Source: Pseudomonas kribbensis (GTDB lineage Bacteria; Pseudomonadota; Gammaproteobacteria; Pseudomonadales; Pseudomonadaceae). Taken from it: a stretch of DNA of 64,000 nucleotides. Location of the stretch: positions 1,550,001-1,614,000 of the forward strand of contig NZ_CP029608.1 in assembly GCF_003352185.1 (NCBI RefSeq). Direction: 5' to 3'. Below, one piece after another: positions 36,946-44,800 of the stretch. The position numbers were made by a program, and so were the translations under genes. Positions within the stretch are counted from its first letter, which is position 1, and each line of letters starts with the position of its first letter. The notes beneath the pieces are model-generated. The model saw only the letters and a program-made list of their open reading frames with translations. It was not told where the DNA came from and searched no databases.

Positions 36946-36967
36946 GCGTTCGCATTTGGCGAACGCT
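36945..36967 (+). terminator. Hairpin at the LysR stop codon
   Basis: AGCGTTCGC and GCGAACGCT form perfect 9-bp arms around ATTTG, beginning at the last base of the stop codon. The T run is weak (TTGTTG), so termination would be partial. Confidence 0.5.
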
Positions 36968-36987
36968 TGTTGCCGAGTGACGGCTGG

Positions 36988-36998
36988 ATTGCAGCAAT
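36988..36998. promoter_or_regulatory. Short palindrome, possible LysR-type site before the CoA-transferase operon
   Basis: ATTGCAGCAAT is a perfect inverted repeat 51 bp upstream of the CoA-transferase start. LysR-type boxes are short interrupted palindromes of this kind; assignment is tentative. Confidence 0.4.
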
Positions 36999-37048
36999 GA
37001 CGTTCCTCTAGCCTTGGCCGCAATTCCAAGAACAAGAGGTATCTCGCG

Positions 37049-38242
37049 ATGACTGCCCCGTTGAGTGCAATCAAAGTGATCGAAATCGGCACCCTGATCG
37101 CCGCGCCGTTTGCCGCGCGCATGCTTGCCGAATTCGGCGCCGACGTGATCAAGATCGAAGCCATGGGGCAGGGCGACCCGTTGCGCAAATGGCGCAAGCT
37201 GCACGAGGGGACGTCGCTGTGGTGGTACTTGCAATCGCGCAACAAGAAATCCCTGGCCCTCAACCTCAAGTCCGCCGAAGGCATCGAGCTGGTCAAGCAA
37301 CTGGCGAGCGATGCCGATGTCATCGTCGAAAACCTGCGTCCCGGCGCGCTGGAAAAACTCGGTCTCGGCTGGGACGTGCTGCACGCGCTCAACCCTAACC
37401 TGACACTGGTGCGCATTTCCGGTTATGGCCAGACCGGCCCCTACCGCGACCGCCCCGGTTTCGGTGCGATCGGCGAGGCCATGGGCGGTATCCGCTACAC
37501 CACCGGCACCCCCGGTTCGCCGCCGGCGCGGGTCGGGGTCAGCCTGGGTGATTCACTGGCGTCACTGCATGCGGTGATCGGCGCGCTGATGTCGCTGCTG
37601 CGGGTCAAGACCGGCCAGGGCGGTGGGCAGATCGTCGACGTATCGCTGGCCGAAAGCGTGTTCAACGTCATGGAAAGCCTGGTGCCGGAATACGACATGC
37701 TCGGTCACATCCGTGAGCGCAGCGGCGGCGCATTGCCGGGGATCGCACCGTCCAATACCTACCTCACGGCCGACGGCGCCTACGTGGTGATCGCCGGCAA
37801 CAGCGACCCGATCTACAGGCGCCTGATGCAGGTGATCGGTCGCGATGATCTGGCCGACGCCGAAGAATTCGCCCACAACGACGGCCGTGCCGCGAAGAGT
37901 GGCCTGCTCGATGCGGCCATCACTCACTGGACCAGCAGCCTGCCGATCGACGACGTGCTCGCGGCCCTGGAAGTCGCCGAAGTACCGGCCGGGCGCATCT
38001 ACTCGGTGGCCGATATCGTTGCCGATCCGCACTATCAGGCGCGGGACATGTTGCTCGACGCCGAACTGCCGGGCGGAACGACGGTGAAGATGCCGGGCAT
38101 CGTGCCCAAACTCTCGGAAACGCCAGGAACGGTGAACTGGTCAGGCCCCGGGCTCGGCCAGCACACCGACGCCATTCTTGCCGGTCTCGGCTTGAGCGCT
38201 GCGGACATCGACCGCCTGAAAAAACAGGGGGTCGTGCAATGA
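37049..38242 (+). CDS. Class III (CaiB/BaiF) CoA-transferase
   Basis: A 397-aa enzyme that moves CoA between carboxylic acids. The start MTAPLSAIKVIEIGTLIAAP and the segments FAARMLAEFGADVIKIEAMG, WWYLQSRNKKSLALNLKSAE and RISGYGQTGPYRDRPGFGAI are diagnostic. The catalytic aspartate is in GVSLGDSLASLHAVIGALM. The next gene starts inside its stop codon (ATGA). With a downstream HMG-CoA-lyase-like enzyme, the likely acid is a 3-hydroxy-3-methyl dicarboxylate. Confidence 0.9.
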   Translation: MTAPLSAIKVIEIGTLIAAPFAARMLAEFGADVIKIEAMGQGDPLRKWRKLHEGTSLWWYLQSRNKKSLALNLKSAEGIELVKQLASDADVIVENLRPGALEKLGLGWDVLHALNPNLTLVRISGYGQTGPYRDRPGFGAIGEAMGGIRYTTGTPGSPPARVGVSLGDSLASLHAVIGALMSLLRVKTGQGGGQIVDVSLAESVFNVMESLVPEYDMLGHIRERSGGALPGIAPSNTYLTADGAYVVIAGNSDPIYRRLMQVIGRDDLADAEEFAHNDGRAAKSGLLDAAITHWTSSLPIDDVLAALEVAEVPAGRIYSVADIVADPHYQARDMLLDAELPGGTTVKMPGIVPKLSETPGTVNWSGPGLGQHTDAILAGLGLSAADIDRLKKQGVVQ

Positions 38243-39165
38243 TCAGCGATTACTCGCAAGCCCTGATCGTCCAGGAAGTCTCGCCCCGGGACGGGTTGCA
38301 GATCGAGCCGACCTGGGTCGAGACCGAGGACAAGATCACCCTGATCAATCAACTGTCGCAGGCCGGATTCAGCCGCATCGAGGCCGGCTCGTTCGTTTCG
38401 CCGAAAGCGATCCCGGCCCTGCGCGATGGCGAGCAGGTGTTCAAGGGCATCCAGCGCCAGTCGGGGGTGATTTACGTCGCGCTGATTCCCAACCTCAAGG
38501 GCGCGCAACGGGCCCTGGAGGCCGAGGCCGACGAACTGAACCTGGTGATGTCCGCCAGCCAGACCCACAACCTGGCGAACATGCGCATGCGTTGCGAAGC
38601 CTCGTTGGCGGCGTTTGGCGAGATCGTGAGCTTCGTCAGCGGCTCGGGCGTGCGCCTCAACGGCAGCATCGCGACGACGTTCGGTTGTCCGTTTGAGGGC
38701 GTGATCGACGAAGACCGCGTGTTGCAAATCGTCGAGGCTTATCAGGCGCTCGGTATTCAGGGCATCACCCTGGCCGACACCACCGGCATGGCCAACCCGA
38801 GACAGGTCGATCGACTGGTGCGGCGGGTGTTGCAGCGCGTTCCGGCGCAAGACCTGACCCTGCACTTCCACAACACCCGAGGCCTGGGTTTGTGCAACGT
38901 GCTGGCGGCCTACGAAGCGGGTGCCCGGCGTTTCGACGCGGCACTGGGCGGGCTCGGCGGCTGTCCGTTTGCGCCCGGCGCATCGGGCAATATCTGCACC
39001 GAAGACCTGGTGAACCTGTGCGATGAAATGGGCATTCACACCGGCATCGACCTGCCGTTGCTGCTGAAACTCTCCCGCGGCTTGCCCGCGCTGCTGGGTC
39101 ATGAGGTGCCCGGGCAACTGGCCAAGGCCGGACGCAATTGCGACCTGCACCCGCTTCCCACCTGA
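38239..39165 (+). CDS. HMG-CoA-lyase-like enzyme
   Basis: A 308-aa HMGL-like TIM barrel. The opening IVQEVSPRDGLQIEP carries the conserved RDGLQ; the metal-binding HFHNTRGLGLCNVLAAYE and the catalytic cysteine loop GLGGCPFAPGASGN match 3-hydroxy-3-methylglutaryl-CoA lyase. It cleaves HMG-CoA to acetoacetate and acetyl-CoA, or a close analogue such as citramalyl-CoA. It overlaps the CoA-transferase gene by 4 bp and is followed by an MFS carrier. The leucine catabolic genes that usually accompany mvaB are absent here, so a different feeding substrate is likely. Confidence 0.88.
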   Translation: MISDYSQALIVQEVSPRDGLQIEPTWVETEDKITLINQLSQAGFSRIEAGSFVSPKAIPALRDGEQVFKGIQRQSGVIYVALIPNLKGAQRALEAEADELNLVMSASQTHNLANMRMRCEASLAAFGEIVSFVSGSGVRLNGSIATTFGCPFEGVIDEDRVLQIVEAYQALGIQGITLADTTGMANPRQVDRLVRRVLQRVPAQDLTLHFHNTRGLGLCNVLAAYEAGARRFDAALGGLGGCPFAPGASGNICTEDLVNLCDEMGIHTGIDLPLLLKLSRGLPALLGHEVPGQLAKAGRNCDLHPLPT

Positions 39166-39246
39166 TTCACGCGCTCACTGACTCAACCCGAACCAGACAA
39201 CAAAAACAATCGGACGCCCACCGGCAGTCCGCCTGGAGAAAAAACT

Positions 39247-40578
39247 ATGAGCCTCAATGTAATGGAGGCGGGCACGAGCCCGTCCGTCGATCACGACGCC
39301 GAAAAAGCCTTGGTCAGCAAAGTCGCCTGGCGCCTGATGCCGTTGATCATGGTCTGCTATCTGTTCGCCTTCTTCGACCGCATCAACATCAGCTTCGCCA
39401 AGTTCCAGTTGCAGGCTGACCTGAGCCTGAGTGACACCGCCTACGGTCTCGGTGCCGGGCTGTTCGTGGTCGGTTACGTGCTGTTCGAAGTGCCGAGCAA
39501 CATGATGTTGTACAAGGTCGGCGCACGACGCTGGATCGCCCGGATCATGATGTCCTGGGGTGTGGCGACGGCGCTGATGGTGTTCGTCAACAGCGAATGG
39601 CAGTTCTACGTGCTGCGCTTTCTGATCGGCGCGATGGAAGCCGGTTTCGCCCCCGGCGTGTTGTATTACCTGACGCTGTGGTTCCCGCAGCATTTCCGTG
39701 GCCGCATCACGTCGATGCTGTTTCTGGCCTCGGCGTTTGCCGGGCTGGTCGGTGCGCCGTTCTCCGGACTGGTGCTGGAACACCTTGATGGCGTGTTGCA
39801 GATGCGCGGCTGGCACTGGTTGTTTCTGCTGGGGGGCGTGCCCTGCGTCGGCCTCGGCTTTCTGGTTTTGACCTTGCTCAAGGACCGCATCGAGGACGCT
39901 CACTGGCTGACTCCGGAAGAGAAAAAGCTGTTGGCCAGCCGCATCGCTCATCACGAACCGCACAAGAGCGGCGGTTCTTTGCTGGCGGCGCTGAAGATTC
40001 CGGGTTTCCTGACACTGGGATTGATCTACTTCCTGATCCAGGTTGCGTCCTACGGCCTGAATTTCTGGGCCCCGCAACTGATCCGCAGTGCCGGCACCGA
40101 GAGCCCGGTGATGATCGGACTGCTGACCTCGATCCCGTACATCTGTGGTGCGATCAGCATGGTGGTGATCGGTCGTCTGTCCGATGCCACGGGTGAGCGG
40201 CGCAAATTTGTCGCGGGGCTGGTGATTGTCGGTGCCATCGGCTTCTTCAGTGCGGGGATTTTCGCCAGTCACACCACGTTCCTGATCGTCGCTCTGGGGT
40301 TGCTGGGGGCCGGGATCATCGCGTCGATTCCGAGCTTCTGGACCCTGCCACCCAAACTGCTGGCGGGCGCTGGAGCGGGTGCGGCGGGCGGGATTGCGGT
40401 GATCAACACCCTGGGGCAGTTTGGCGGCATCGTCAGCCCGGTGATGGTCGGCCGGATCAAAGACCTGACCGGCAGCACCACACCTGCGCTGTATGTCATC
40501 GGTGTGGCGGCGCTGATTGCGGCGGCGTTGTTGCTGTGGGGGCTGCCGCAGAAGCTGCGCACGCTCGACAAATACTGA
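39247..40578 (+). CDS. MFS transporter, anion:cation symporter (tartrate/ACS) family
   Basis: A 443-aa, 12-helix carrier of the ACS group. It contains LFAFFDRINISFAKFQLQAD and MMLYKVGARRWIARIMMSWG, as in tartrate, phthalate and hexuronate importers. It lies 81 bp after the HMG-CoA-lyase-like gene on the same strand. The natural reading is uptake of the carboxylic acid that the CoA-transferase and lyase then break down. Confidence 0.87.
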   Translation: MSLNVMEAGTSPSVDHDAEKALVSKVAWRLMPLIMVCYLFAFFDRINISFAKFQLQADLSLSDTAYGLGAGLFVVGYVLFEVPSNMMLYKVGARRWIARIMMSWGVATALMVFVNSEWQFYVLRFLIGAMEAGFAPGVLYYLTLWFPQHFRGRITSMLFLASAFAGLVGAPFSGLVLEHLDGVLQMRGWHWLFLLGGVPCVGLGFLVLTLLKDRIEDAHWLTPEEKKLLASRIAHHEPHKSGGSLLAALKIPGFLTLGLIYFLIQVASYGLNFWAPQLIRSAGTESPVMIGLLTSIPYICGAISMVVIGRLSDATGERRKFVAGLVIVGAIGFFSAGIFASHTTFLIVALGLLGAGIIASIPSFWTLPPKLLAGAGAGAAGGIAVINTLGQFGGIVSPVMVGRIKDLTGSTTPALYVIGVAALIAAALLLWGLPQKLRTLDKY

Positions 40579-40584
40579 GGCTAC

Positions 40585-40617
40585 GGCTGGTCGTTCCGGT
40601 GGCGGGAACGATCAGCC
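40585..40617. terminator. Hairpin between convergent MFS and YdcZ genes
   Basis: GGCTGGTCGTTCC pairs with GGAACGATCAGCC (one G-U or mismatch) around a 7-base loop. There is no clear T run. The GTTCC core resembles the REP palindrome at 14943. Confidence 0.55.
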
Positions 40618-41100
40618 AGCCGGTACCGGTGATTTGGTTGCCGTCTCGCCGAACTGAATCAGCACCACCCCCGCAATCAGGAACGCCGCCCCGAAAGCCC
40701 GCGGGAATGTCAGGTGCTTTTGCATCAATCCGAACAACCCGAAGTGATCCAGCACCATCGAGGCCAGCACCTGGCCGGCCAGTGCCAGCGCGACAAAACC
40801 CGATGCCCCGAGTTTCGGCACCAGCATCACCGCCAGTGCCACAAAACACACCCCGAACGCGCCACCGGCCCACATCCACAGCGGCGCCTTGCCGATGAAT
40901 GCCAGCGATGGCAACGGCAAACGCAGCGCGGCAATCACCGGCAACAACACCAGCACGCTGACCAGCAATGACGCCAACGTCGCCCATAACGGATGGCCCA
41001 GCCCCCGGGCCAGGTTGGTGTTGATCGCACTTTGAAACGGTACGACGGCCCCGGCCACTGCCGCCAGCAACAACAGACCGGTCCACTGCAACGTACTCAT
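40612..41100 (-). CDS. DMT-family transporter, YdcZ type (half-size)
   Basis: A 162-aa inner-membrane protein with about five helices. ATG at 41100 starts directly into helix one (MSTLQWTGLLLLAAVAGAVV). Segments PFQSAINTNLARGLGHPLWA and GGAFGVCFVALAVMLVPKLG are typical of the DUF606/YdcZ group, which works as dimers. Substrate unknown. It diverges from a LysR gene (70 bp gap), which is its likely regulator. Confidence 0.84.
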   Translation of the reverse strand: MSTLQWTGLLLLAAVAGAVVPFQSAINTNLARGLGHPLWATLASLLVSVLVLLPVIAALRLPLPSLAFIGKAPLWMWAGGAFGVCFVALAVMLVPKLGASGFVALALAGQVLASMVLDHFGLFGLMQKHLTFPRAFGAAFLIAGVVLIQFGETATKSPVPAG

Positions 41101-41170
41101 GATTACTCTCCAGCAAAGGTTTTGCTGGACTCTAGGGTATTCGTCGCGCAGATTTAAATTCTGTTTTGTC

Positions 41171-42091
41171 ATGCGGAACATGCATCAGATGAATGATCTT
41201 CGGCGCATCGATCTCAACCTGCTGGTGATCCTCGACGCCTTGCTCGGCGAGCAGCACGTCACCCGTGCGGCCGAGCGTCTGCACTTGAGTCAACCGGCGG
41301 TCAGCCATGCGTTGGCCCGTTTGCGCGACTTGCTCGGTGATCCATTGCTGGTACGTGCCGGTTCAGGGCTGGTGCCTACCGCCCGGGCGCTGGAACTGGT
41401 TACACCTCTGGCCGAAGCCCTGGCCCAGGTGCAATCGCTGCTGGCGCCGAACACCTTCGACCCGGCCAGCGCGCGTCGGACCTTTCGGCTTGCGATGTCG
41501 GATTACGGAGCGGCAATTATCCTGCCCGGCCTGATTCGCACGTTGCGCGCGGAGGCTCCGGGCATTGATCTGCAAATCAGCCATGCCAGTCGCGAAGGGA
41601 TGGTTGAAGGTTTGCTCAACGGCGACATTGACCTGGCTGCCGGCGTGCTCCCGGAGTTGCCCGGCGAGTTGCACAGCACGCCGCTGTTCGAAGAGCGCTA
41701 TGTCTGCCTGCTGGATCGCCAGAGTCTTCCCGCCGAAGGTGTTCTCGACCTGCCAACCTACCTTTCCCGACCTCACGTCCTGTTGGAAATGCGCGGCAGC
41801 GGCACCCCGGAAATCGAACGTACCCTGACCGCCCTGCGCGAGCGCCGCCGCGTTGCCGTCAGCCTGCCGCACTGGAGCGTTGCGCCGCAGTTCATCAGTG
41901 GCACGGATCTGATCCTGACCGTGGCTTCGCGGGCGTTGAATGATATTGATGAGGAGGCGCTGATCGTCGTGCCGTCGCCGTTCGAGATCGCACCATTTAC
42001 CTTTGTCTCGGCATGGCACAAGCGGCGGGGCGGGGATCAGGCGTTGAACTGGTTGAATCGGCGGATCGGGGAGGGGATAGTGCGCGGCTGA
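41171..42091 (+). CDS. LysR-family transcriptional regulator (NodD-like group)
   Basis: About 300-306 aa. Possible starts are ATG at 41171, 41180 or 41189; the last gives MNDLRRIDLNLLVILDALLG. HTH: HVTRAAERLHLSQPAVSHAL. The effector domain runs from FRLAMSDYGAAIILPGLIRT. It is divergent from the ydcZ-like transporter and most likely controls it. Confidence 0.87.
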   Translation: MRNMHQMNDLRRIDLNLLVILDALLGEQHVTRAAERLHLSQPAVSHALARLRDLLGDPLLVRAGSGLVPTARALELVTPLAEALAQVQSLLAPNTFDPASARRTFRLAMSDYGAAIILPGLIRTLRAEAPGIDLQISHASREGMVEGLLNGDIDLAAGVLPELPGELHSTPLFEERYVCLLDRQSLPAEGVLDLPTYLSRPHVLLEMRGSGTPEIERTLTALRERRRVAVSLPHWSVAPQFISGTDLILTVASRALNDIDEEALIVVPSPFEIAPFTFVSAWHKRRGGDQALNWLNRRIGEGIVRG

Positions 42092-42111
42092 AAAACATCA
42101 AGGAGTGGGGC

Positions 42112-42849
42112 ATGACAGTGAAGTCTGGAGTGATGGGGTGTCTGGCGCTTTGCGGGGCGCTGATGGCGGGGCAGGTGTGGGCTGATTGTGTGCCTGTGCC
42201 TGTGACGGGGGTACTGGACTATTCCGTGTGCAAGGAATGGCCGGCGTATCCGGGGCTGACTATTGGCGCAAAAGCTCTGTTCAAGCGCAAACCTACGCCG
42301 GGTGATGTCGACTCGAACGGCATCTATGACTTCGACTTGTCAGTTTTTCAGGACGGCAAAACAGAGCCACTTGCTACCTATCACCAGGCCGCTGCGTTTG
42401 AGCAGAATGGTGTGGCAGTGTATGAACTGACTCTTGATACTGCCCGTTACAAGCTCACTTCCGACCTTCGAGCGTTTGGTGTCCGAGTGCGGCTTTCAAA
42501 CGGATCTCGCCTTACTCCAGTGGATGAAACTCAACTCTCGCTCTACGTGAGAGAGGGCGAAAAACTACGCCCGGTCCTGCGTCAGTTGGTTGTTTCTGAA
42601 TATGGTGGCGAATGGGATGGCAATTGCGATAGCCAGCGCTTTGAGGTTTCGAGGACAGTCGAAATCGCTAAAACCAGCTCCCATGGTTATGCGGATTTGA
42701 TCGTCAAAACCCAGCAAACAAATACGATCAGTGTGGGAGAAGGGGATGCCTGCGAAGATAAAACCAGTGTCAGCAGCCCTGAACTGACAACCCTTCGCTA
42801 CGACGGAAAATCGTACGTCTTGCCTAAAGGTTTCCAGGCCATCGAGTGA
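42112..42849 (+). CDS. Exported protein, first of a tandem paralogous pair
   Basis: A 245-aa protein with AAGGAG before ATG at 42112 and a signal peptide ending near VWADC. It shares with the next gene the blocks CKEWPAYPGLTIGAKA, DFDLSVFQDGKTEPLATYH, LTLDTARYKLTSDLRAFGVR, LSLYVREGEKLRPVL, HGYADLIVKTQQ and TTLRYDGKSYVLPKGFQ. It has six cysteines in the mature part, likely disulphide-bonded in the periplasm. Base composition is somewhat more AT-rich than flanking genes. Function unknown. Confidence 0.78.
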   Translation: MTVKSGVMGCLALCGALMAGQVWADCVPVPVTGVLDYSVCKEWPAYPGLTIGAKALFKRKPTPGDVDSNGIYDFDLSVFQDGKTEPLATYHQAAAFEQNGVAVYELTLDTARYKLTSDLRAFGVRVRLSNGSRLTPVDETQLSLYVREGEKLRPVLRQLVVSEYGGEWDGNCDSQRFEVSRTVEIAKTSSHGYADLIVKTQQTNTISVGEGDACEDKTSVSSPELTTLRYDGKSYVLPKGFQAIE

Positions 42850-42884
42850 TACAGAACCAACGCGACTTTTATCAAGGAAGAACA

Positions 42885-43604
42885 ATGCTCACCCCGACTC
42901 GACTTCTCATCGCCCTCGGCTTTCTGGCCGTCACCACTCAGGCCCACGCCGCCTGTGAGATAAAGAAATTTGACGGTCACTCCCTGTCACGCTGCAAAGT
43001 GTGGCCGGCCTTCCCGGACAAGGCGATCTCGGCAAAATCCACATTCGTGTCCGACTCCGAAGGTGATCACGACGGCGTGTTCGATCTGGAGTTGTCGCTC
43101 CTCAACGCCGCGAATGCCAAGCCGTTGGCGACTTACGCCAAGCCTGGAGCCTACAACTCCGATGCCATCCGTTTCGAGGACCTGACCATCGACACGGCTC
43201 GCTACCGCCTGGCGTCCGACGTTCGCGCATTTGGCCTGCGTACGAAGTTTGCCGATCAGCTTTCTCGGGCCAACCCGTACGCGAAAACCGATCTGGCTCT
43301 GTATGTGCGCGAAGGCAGCAAGTTGCGCCCGGTGCTGGAAGGGCTGGTCATTCGCAAGGAATTTGGTGAGGGTGGCGGTGAGTGCGATACCAAAGACACG
43401 AAAATCCTCAGGACCGTGGAAATCGGCCCATCCAGCCATAATGGCTTCGCTGACCTGATCGTTTCCTCAAGTGGTGTGGTGTACACCTCGACCCAGTCAG
43501 GCAAAGAGTGCGTTTCCAAAACCACCGACCTGAAAAACACCCAAATCACCCTGACCTACGACGGCAAGCAATACCCCATCCCCGAAGACCTGCGAGGTTA
43601 CTGA
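42885..43604 (+). CDS. Exported protein, second of a tandem paralogous pair
   Basis: A 239-aa protein starting MLTPTRLLIALGFLAVTTQA, signal cleaved after AHA. It aligns end to end with the previous gene: CKVWPAFPDKAISAKSTFV, FDLELSLLNAANAKPLATYA, LTIDTARYRLASDVRAFGLR, LALYVREGSKLRPVL, HNGFADLIVSSS and LTYDGKQYPIPEDLRGY. The copies have diverged considerably, so the duplication is old. Only 35 bp separates them. Codon use here is more typical of the genome than in the first copy. Function unknown. Confidence 0.8.
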   Translation: MLTPTRLLIALGFLAVTTQAHAACEIKKFDGHSLSRCKVWPAFPDKAISAKSTFVSDSEGDHDGVFDLELSLLNAANAKPLATYAKPGAYNSDAIRFEDLTIDTARYRLASDVRAFGLRTKFADQLSRANPYAKTDLALYVREGSKLRPVLEGLVIRKEFGEGGGECDTKDTKILRTVEIGPSSHNGFADLIVSSSGVVYTSTQSGKECVSKTTDLKNTQITLTYDGKQYPIPEDLRGY

Positions 43605-43607
43605 CCG

Positions 43608-44024
43608 ATGCTCACCGGCCTCAACCACCTGACCCTCGCCGTCAGCGACCTGGATCGCAGCCTTGCGTTCTATCGCGACGTCCTCAAGCTGCGAGTCGAG
43701 GCCACGTGGGATGCCGGTGCCTACCTGTCTCTCCCGGGCCTGTGGTTGTGCCTGTCCCTCGATGTGCAACGCCAACCCGAGCCTGCCGCCGACTACACCC
43801 ATTACGCCTTCAGCCTCGATGCAGCGGACTTTCCACGGTTCGTGCAAAAGCTTCGCGCCGCGAACGTGCAGGAATGGCGCGACAACCGCAGCGAAGGTGC
43901 GTCGTTCTACTTCCTCGACCCGGACGGACACAAGCTCGAAGCGCATGTCGGCGATCTGGCCTCGCGACTGGCCGCGTGTCGGCAAAAGCCCTACGCGGGG
44001 ATGCGTTTTTTCAACGAGTCGTGA
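43608..44024 (+). CDS. fosA: Fosfomycin resistance glutathione transferase FosA
   Basis: A 138-aa vicinal-oxygen-chelate enzyme that adds glutathione to fosfomycin. Sequence closely follows Pseudomonas Fos[20 protein letters not shown] (first metal His), [13 protein letters not shown] (second His), [19 protein letters not shown] with metal Glu in [20 protein letters not shown]. The K+-loop serine/glutamate region SEGAS is present. It starts 3 bp after the exported-protein gene and may be cotranscribed with it. It is an intrinsic chromosomal gene by context. Confidence 0.93.
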   Translation: MLTGLNHLTLAVSDLDRSLAFYRDVLKLRVEATWDAGAYLSLPGLWLCLSLDVQRQPEPAADYTHYAFSLDAADFPRFVQKLRAANVQEWRDNRSEGASFYFLDPDGHKLEAHVGDLASRLAACRQKPYAGMRFFNES

Positions 44025-44084
44025 ATATTCACAAACCGCTGGGATAGACTGGCGGCCACGTTTTCCGGCGCTTGCAGGTATTCC

Positions 44085-44723
44085 ATGACTCCATCGTTGC
44101 TTATGGCCGTGCTGGCCTCGGGTTTCATCTACGGCATCACGCCGGGGCCGGGTGTGCTGGCGGTGTTCGGCATTGGTGCCGCGCGCGGTCGTCGGGCCGG
44201 GGCGGGATTCCTGTGCGGGCATCTGCTGGGCGATGTGATCTGGTGCAGCACCGCGCTGATCGCGATTGTCGGCGCCCGGGAAATCGGCAGCACCGCATTC
44301 GATGTGCTCGGCGTACTCAGCGGTCTGTACCTGTTCTGGCTCGGCTGGCGTGCGGTGCGGGCCAAACGGAGCAACGGCGAGCAGCCCCAGGGCGCGGCGC
44401 GTCAGCCGTTCTGGCACGGCATCCTGTTCGGCCTGACCAACCCCAAGGCCTACCCGGTGGCAGTGGCGACGTTCACCGCGCTGCTGTCGAGCCGTGCCGA
44501 ACTGCTCAACTGGTCGATGCTGCCGATGCTGATCGCCTTGAGCTTCCTCGGCGGATTGCTTGCCTACGCTATTCTCATTGGCGTTGTCGGCGCCCGTCAG
44601 GTGCGTACGCTGTATCAGCGCCATGAACTGGCCATCACCCGGCTGTGCGGGGTAATGTTCATCGGTTTCGCCATCAATGCTCTGGTGCACGCGTTGCCGG
44701 GGCTGATGCCGAGCAAGACTTGA
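44085..44723 (+). CDS. LysE/RhtB-family amino-acid exporter
   Basis: A 212-aa inner-membrane protein of about six helices. It begins MTPSLLMAVLASGFIYGITP with the LysE motif GITPGPGVLAVFGIGAARGR and the later GILFGLTNPKAYPVAVATFT. It exports amino acids or homoserine-lactone-like compounds. It stands 60 bp after fosA; any functional link is not evident. Confidence 0.85.
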   Translation: MTPSLLMAVLASGFIYGITPGPGVLAVFGIGAARGRRAGAGFLCGHLLGDVIWCSTALIAIVGAREIGSTAFDVLGVLSGLYLFWLGWRAVRAKRSNGEQPQGAARQPFWHGILFGLTNPKAYPVAVATFTALLSSRAELLNWSMLPMLIALSFLGGLLAYAILIGVVGARQVRTLYQRHELAITRLCGVMFIGFAINALVHALPGLMPSKT

Positions 44724-44800
44724 AGAAAATCGCTGGGACGCGAGGTCGAGGTCAGGGACGGTTGATCAGTGCTGCATTGCCCGGACACCCACGCTGAACC

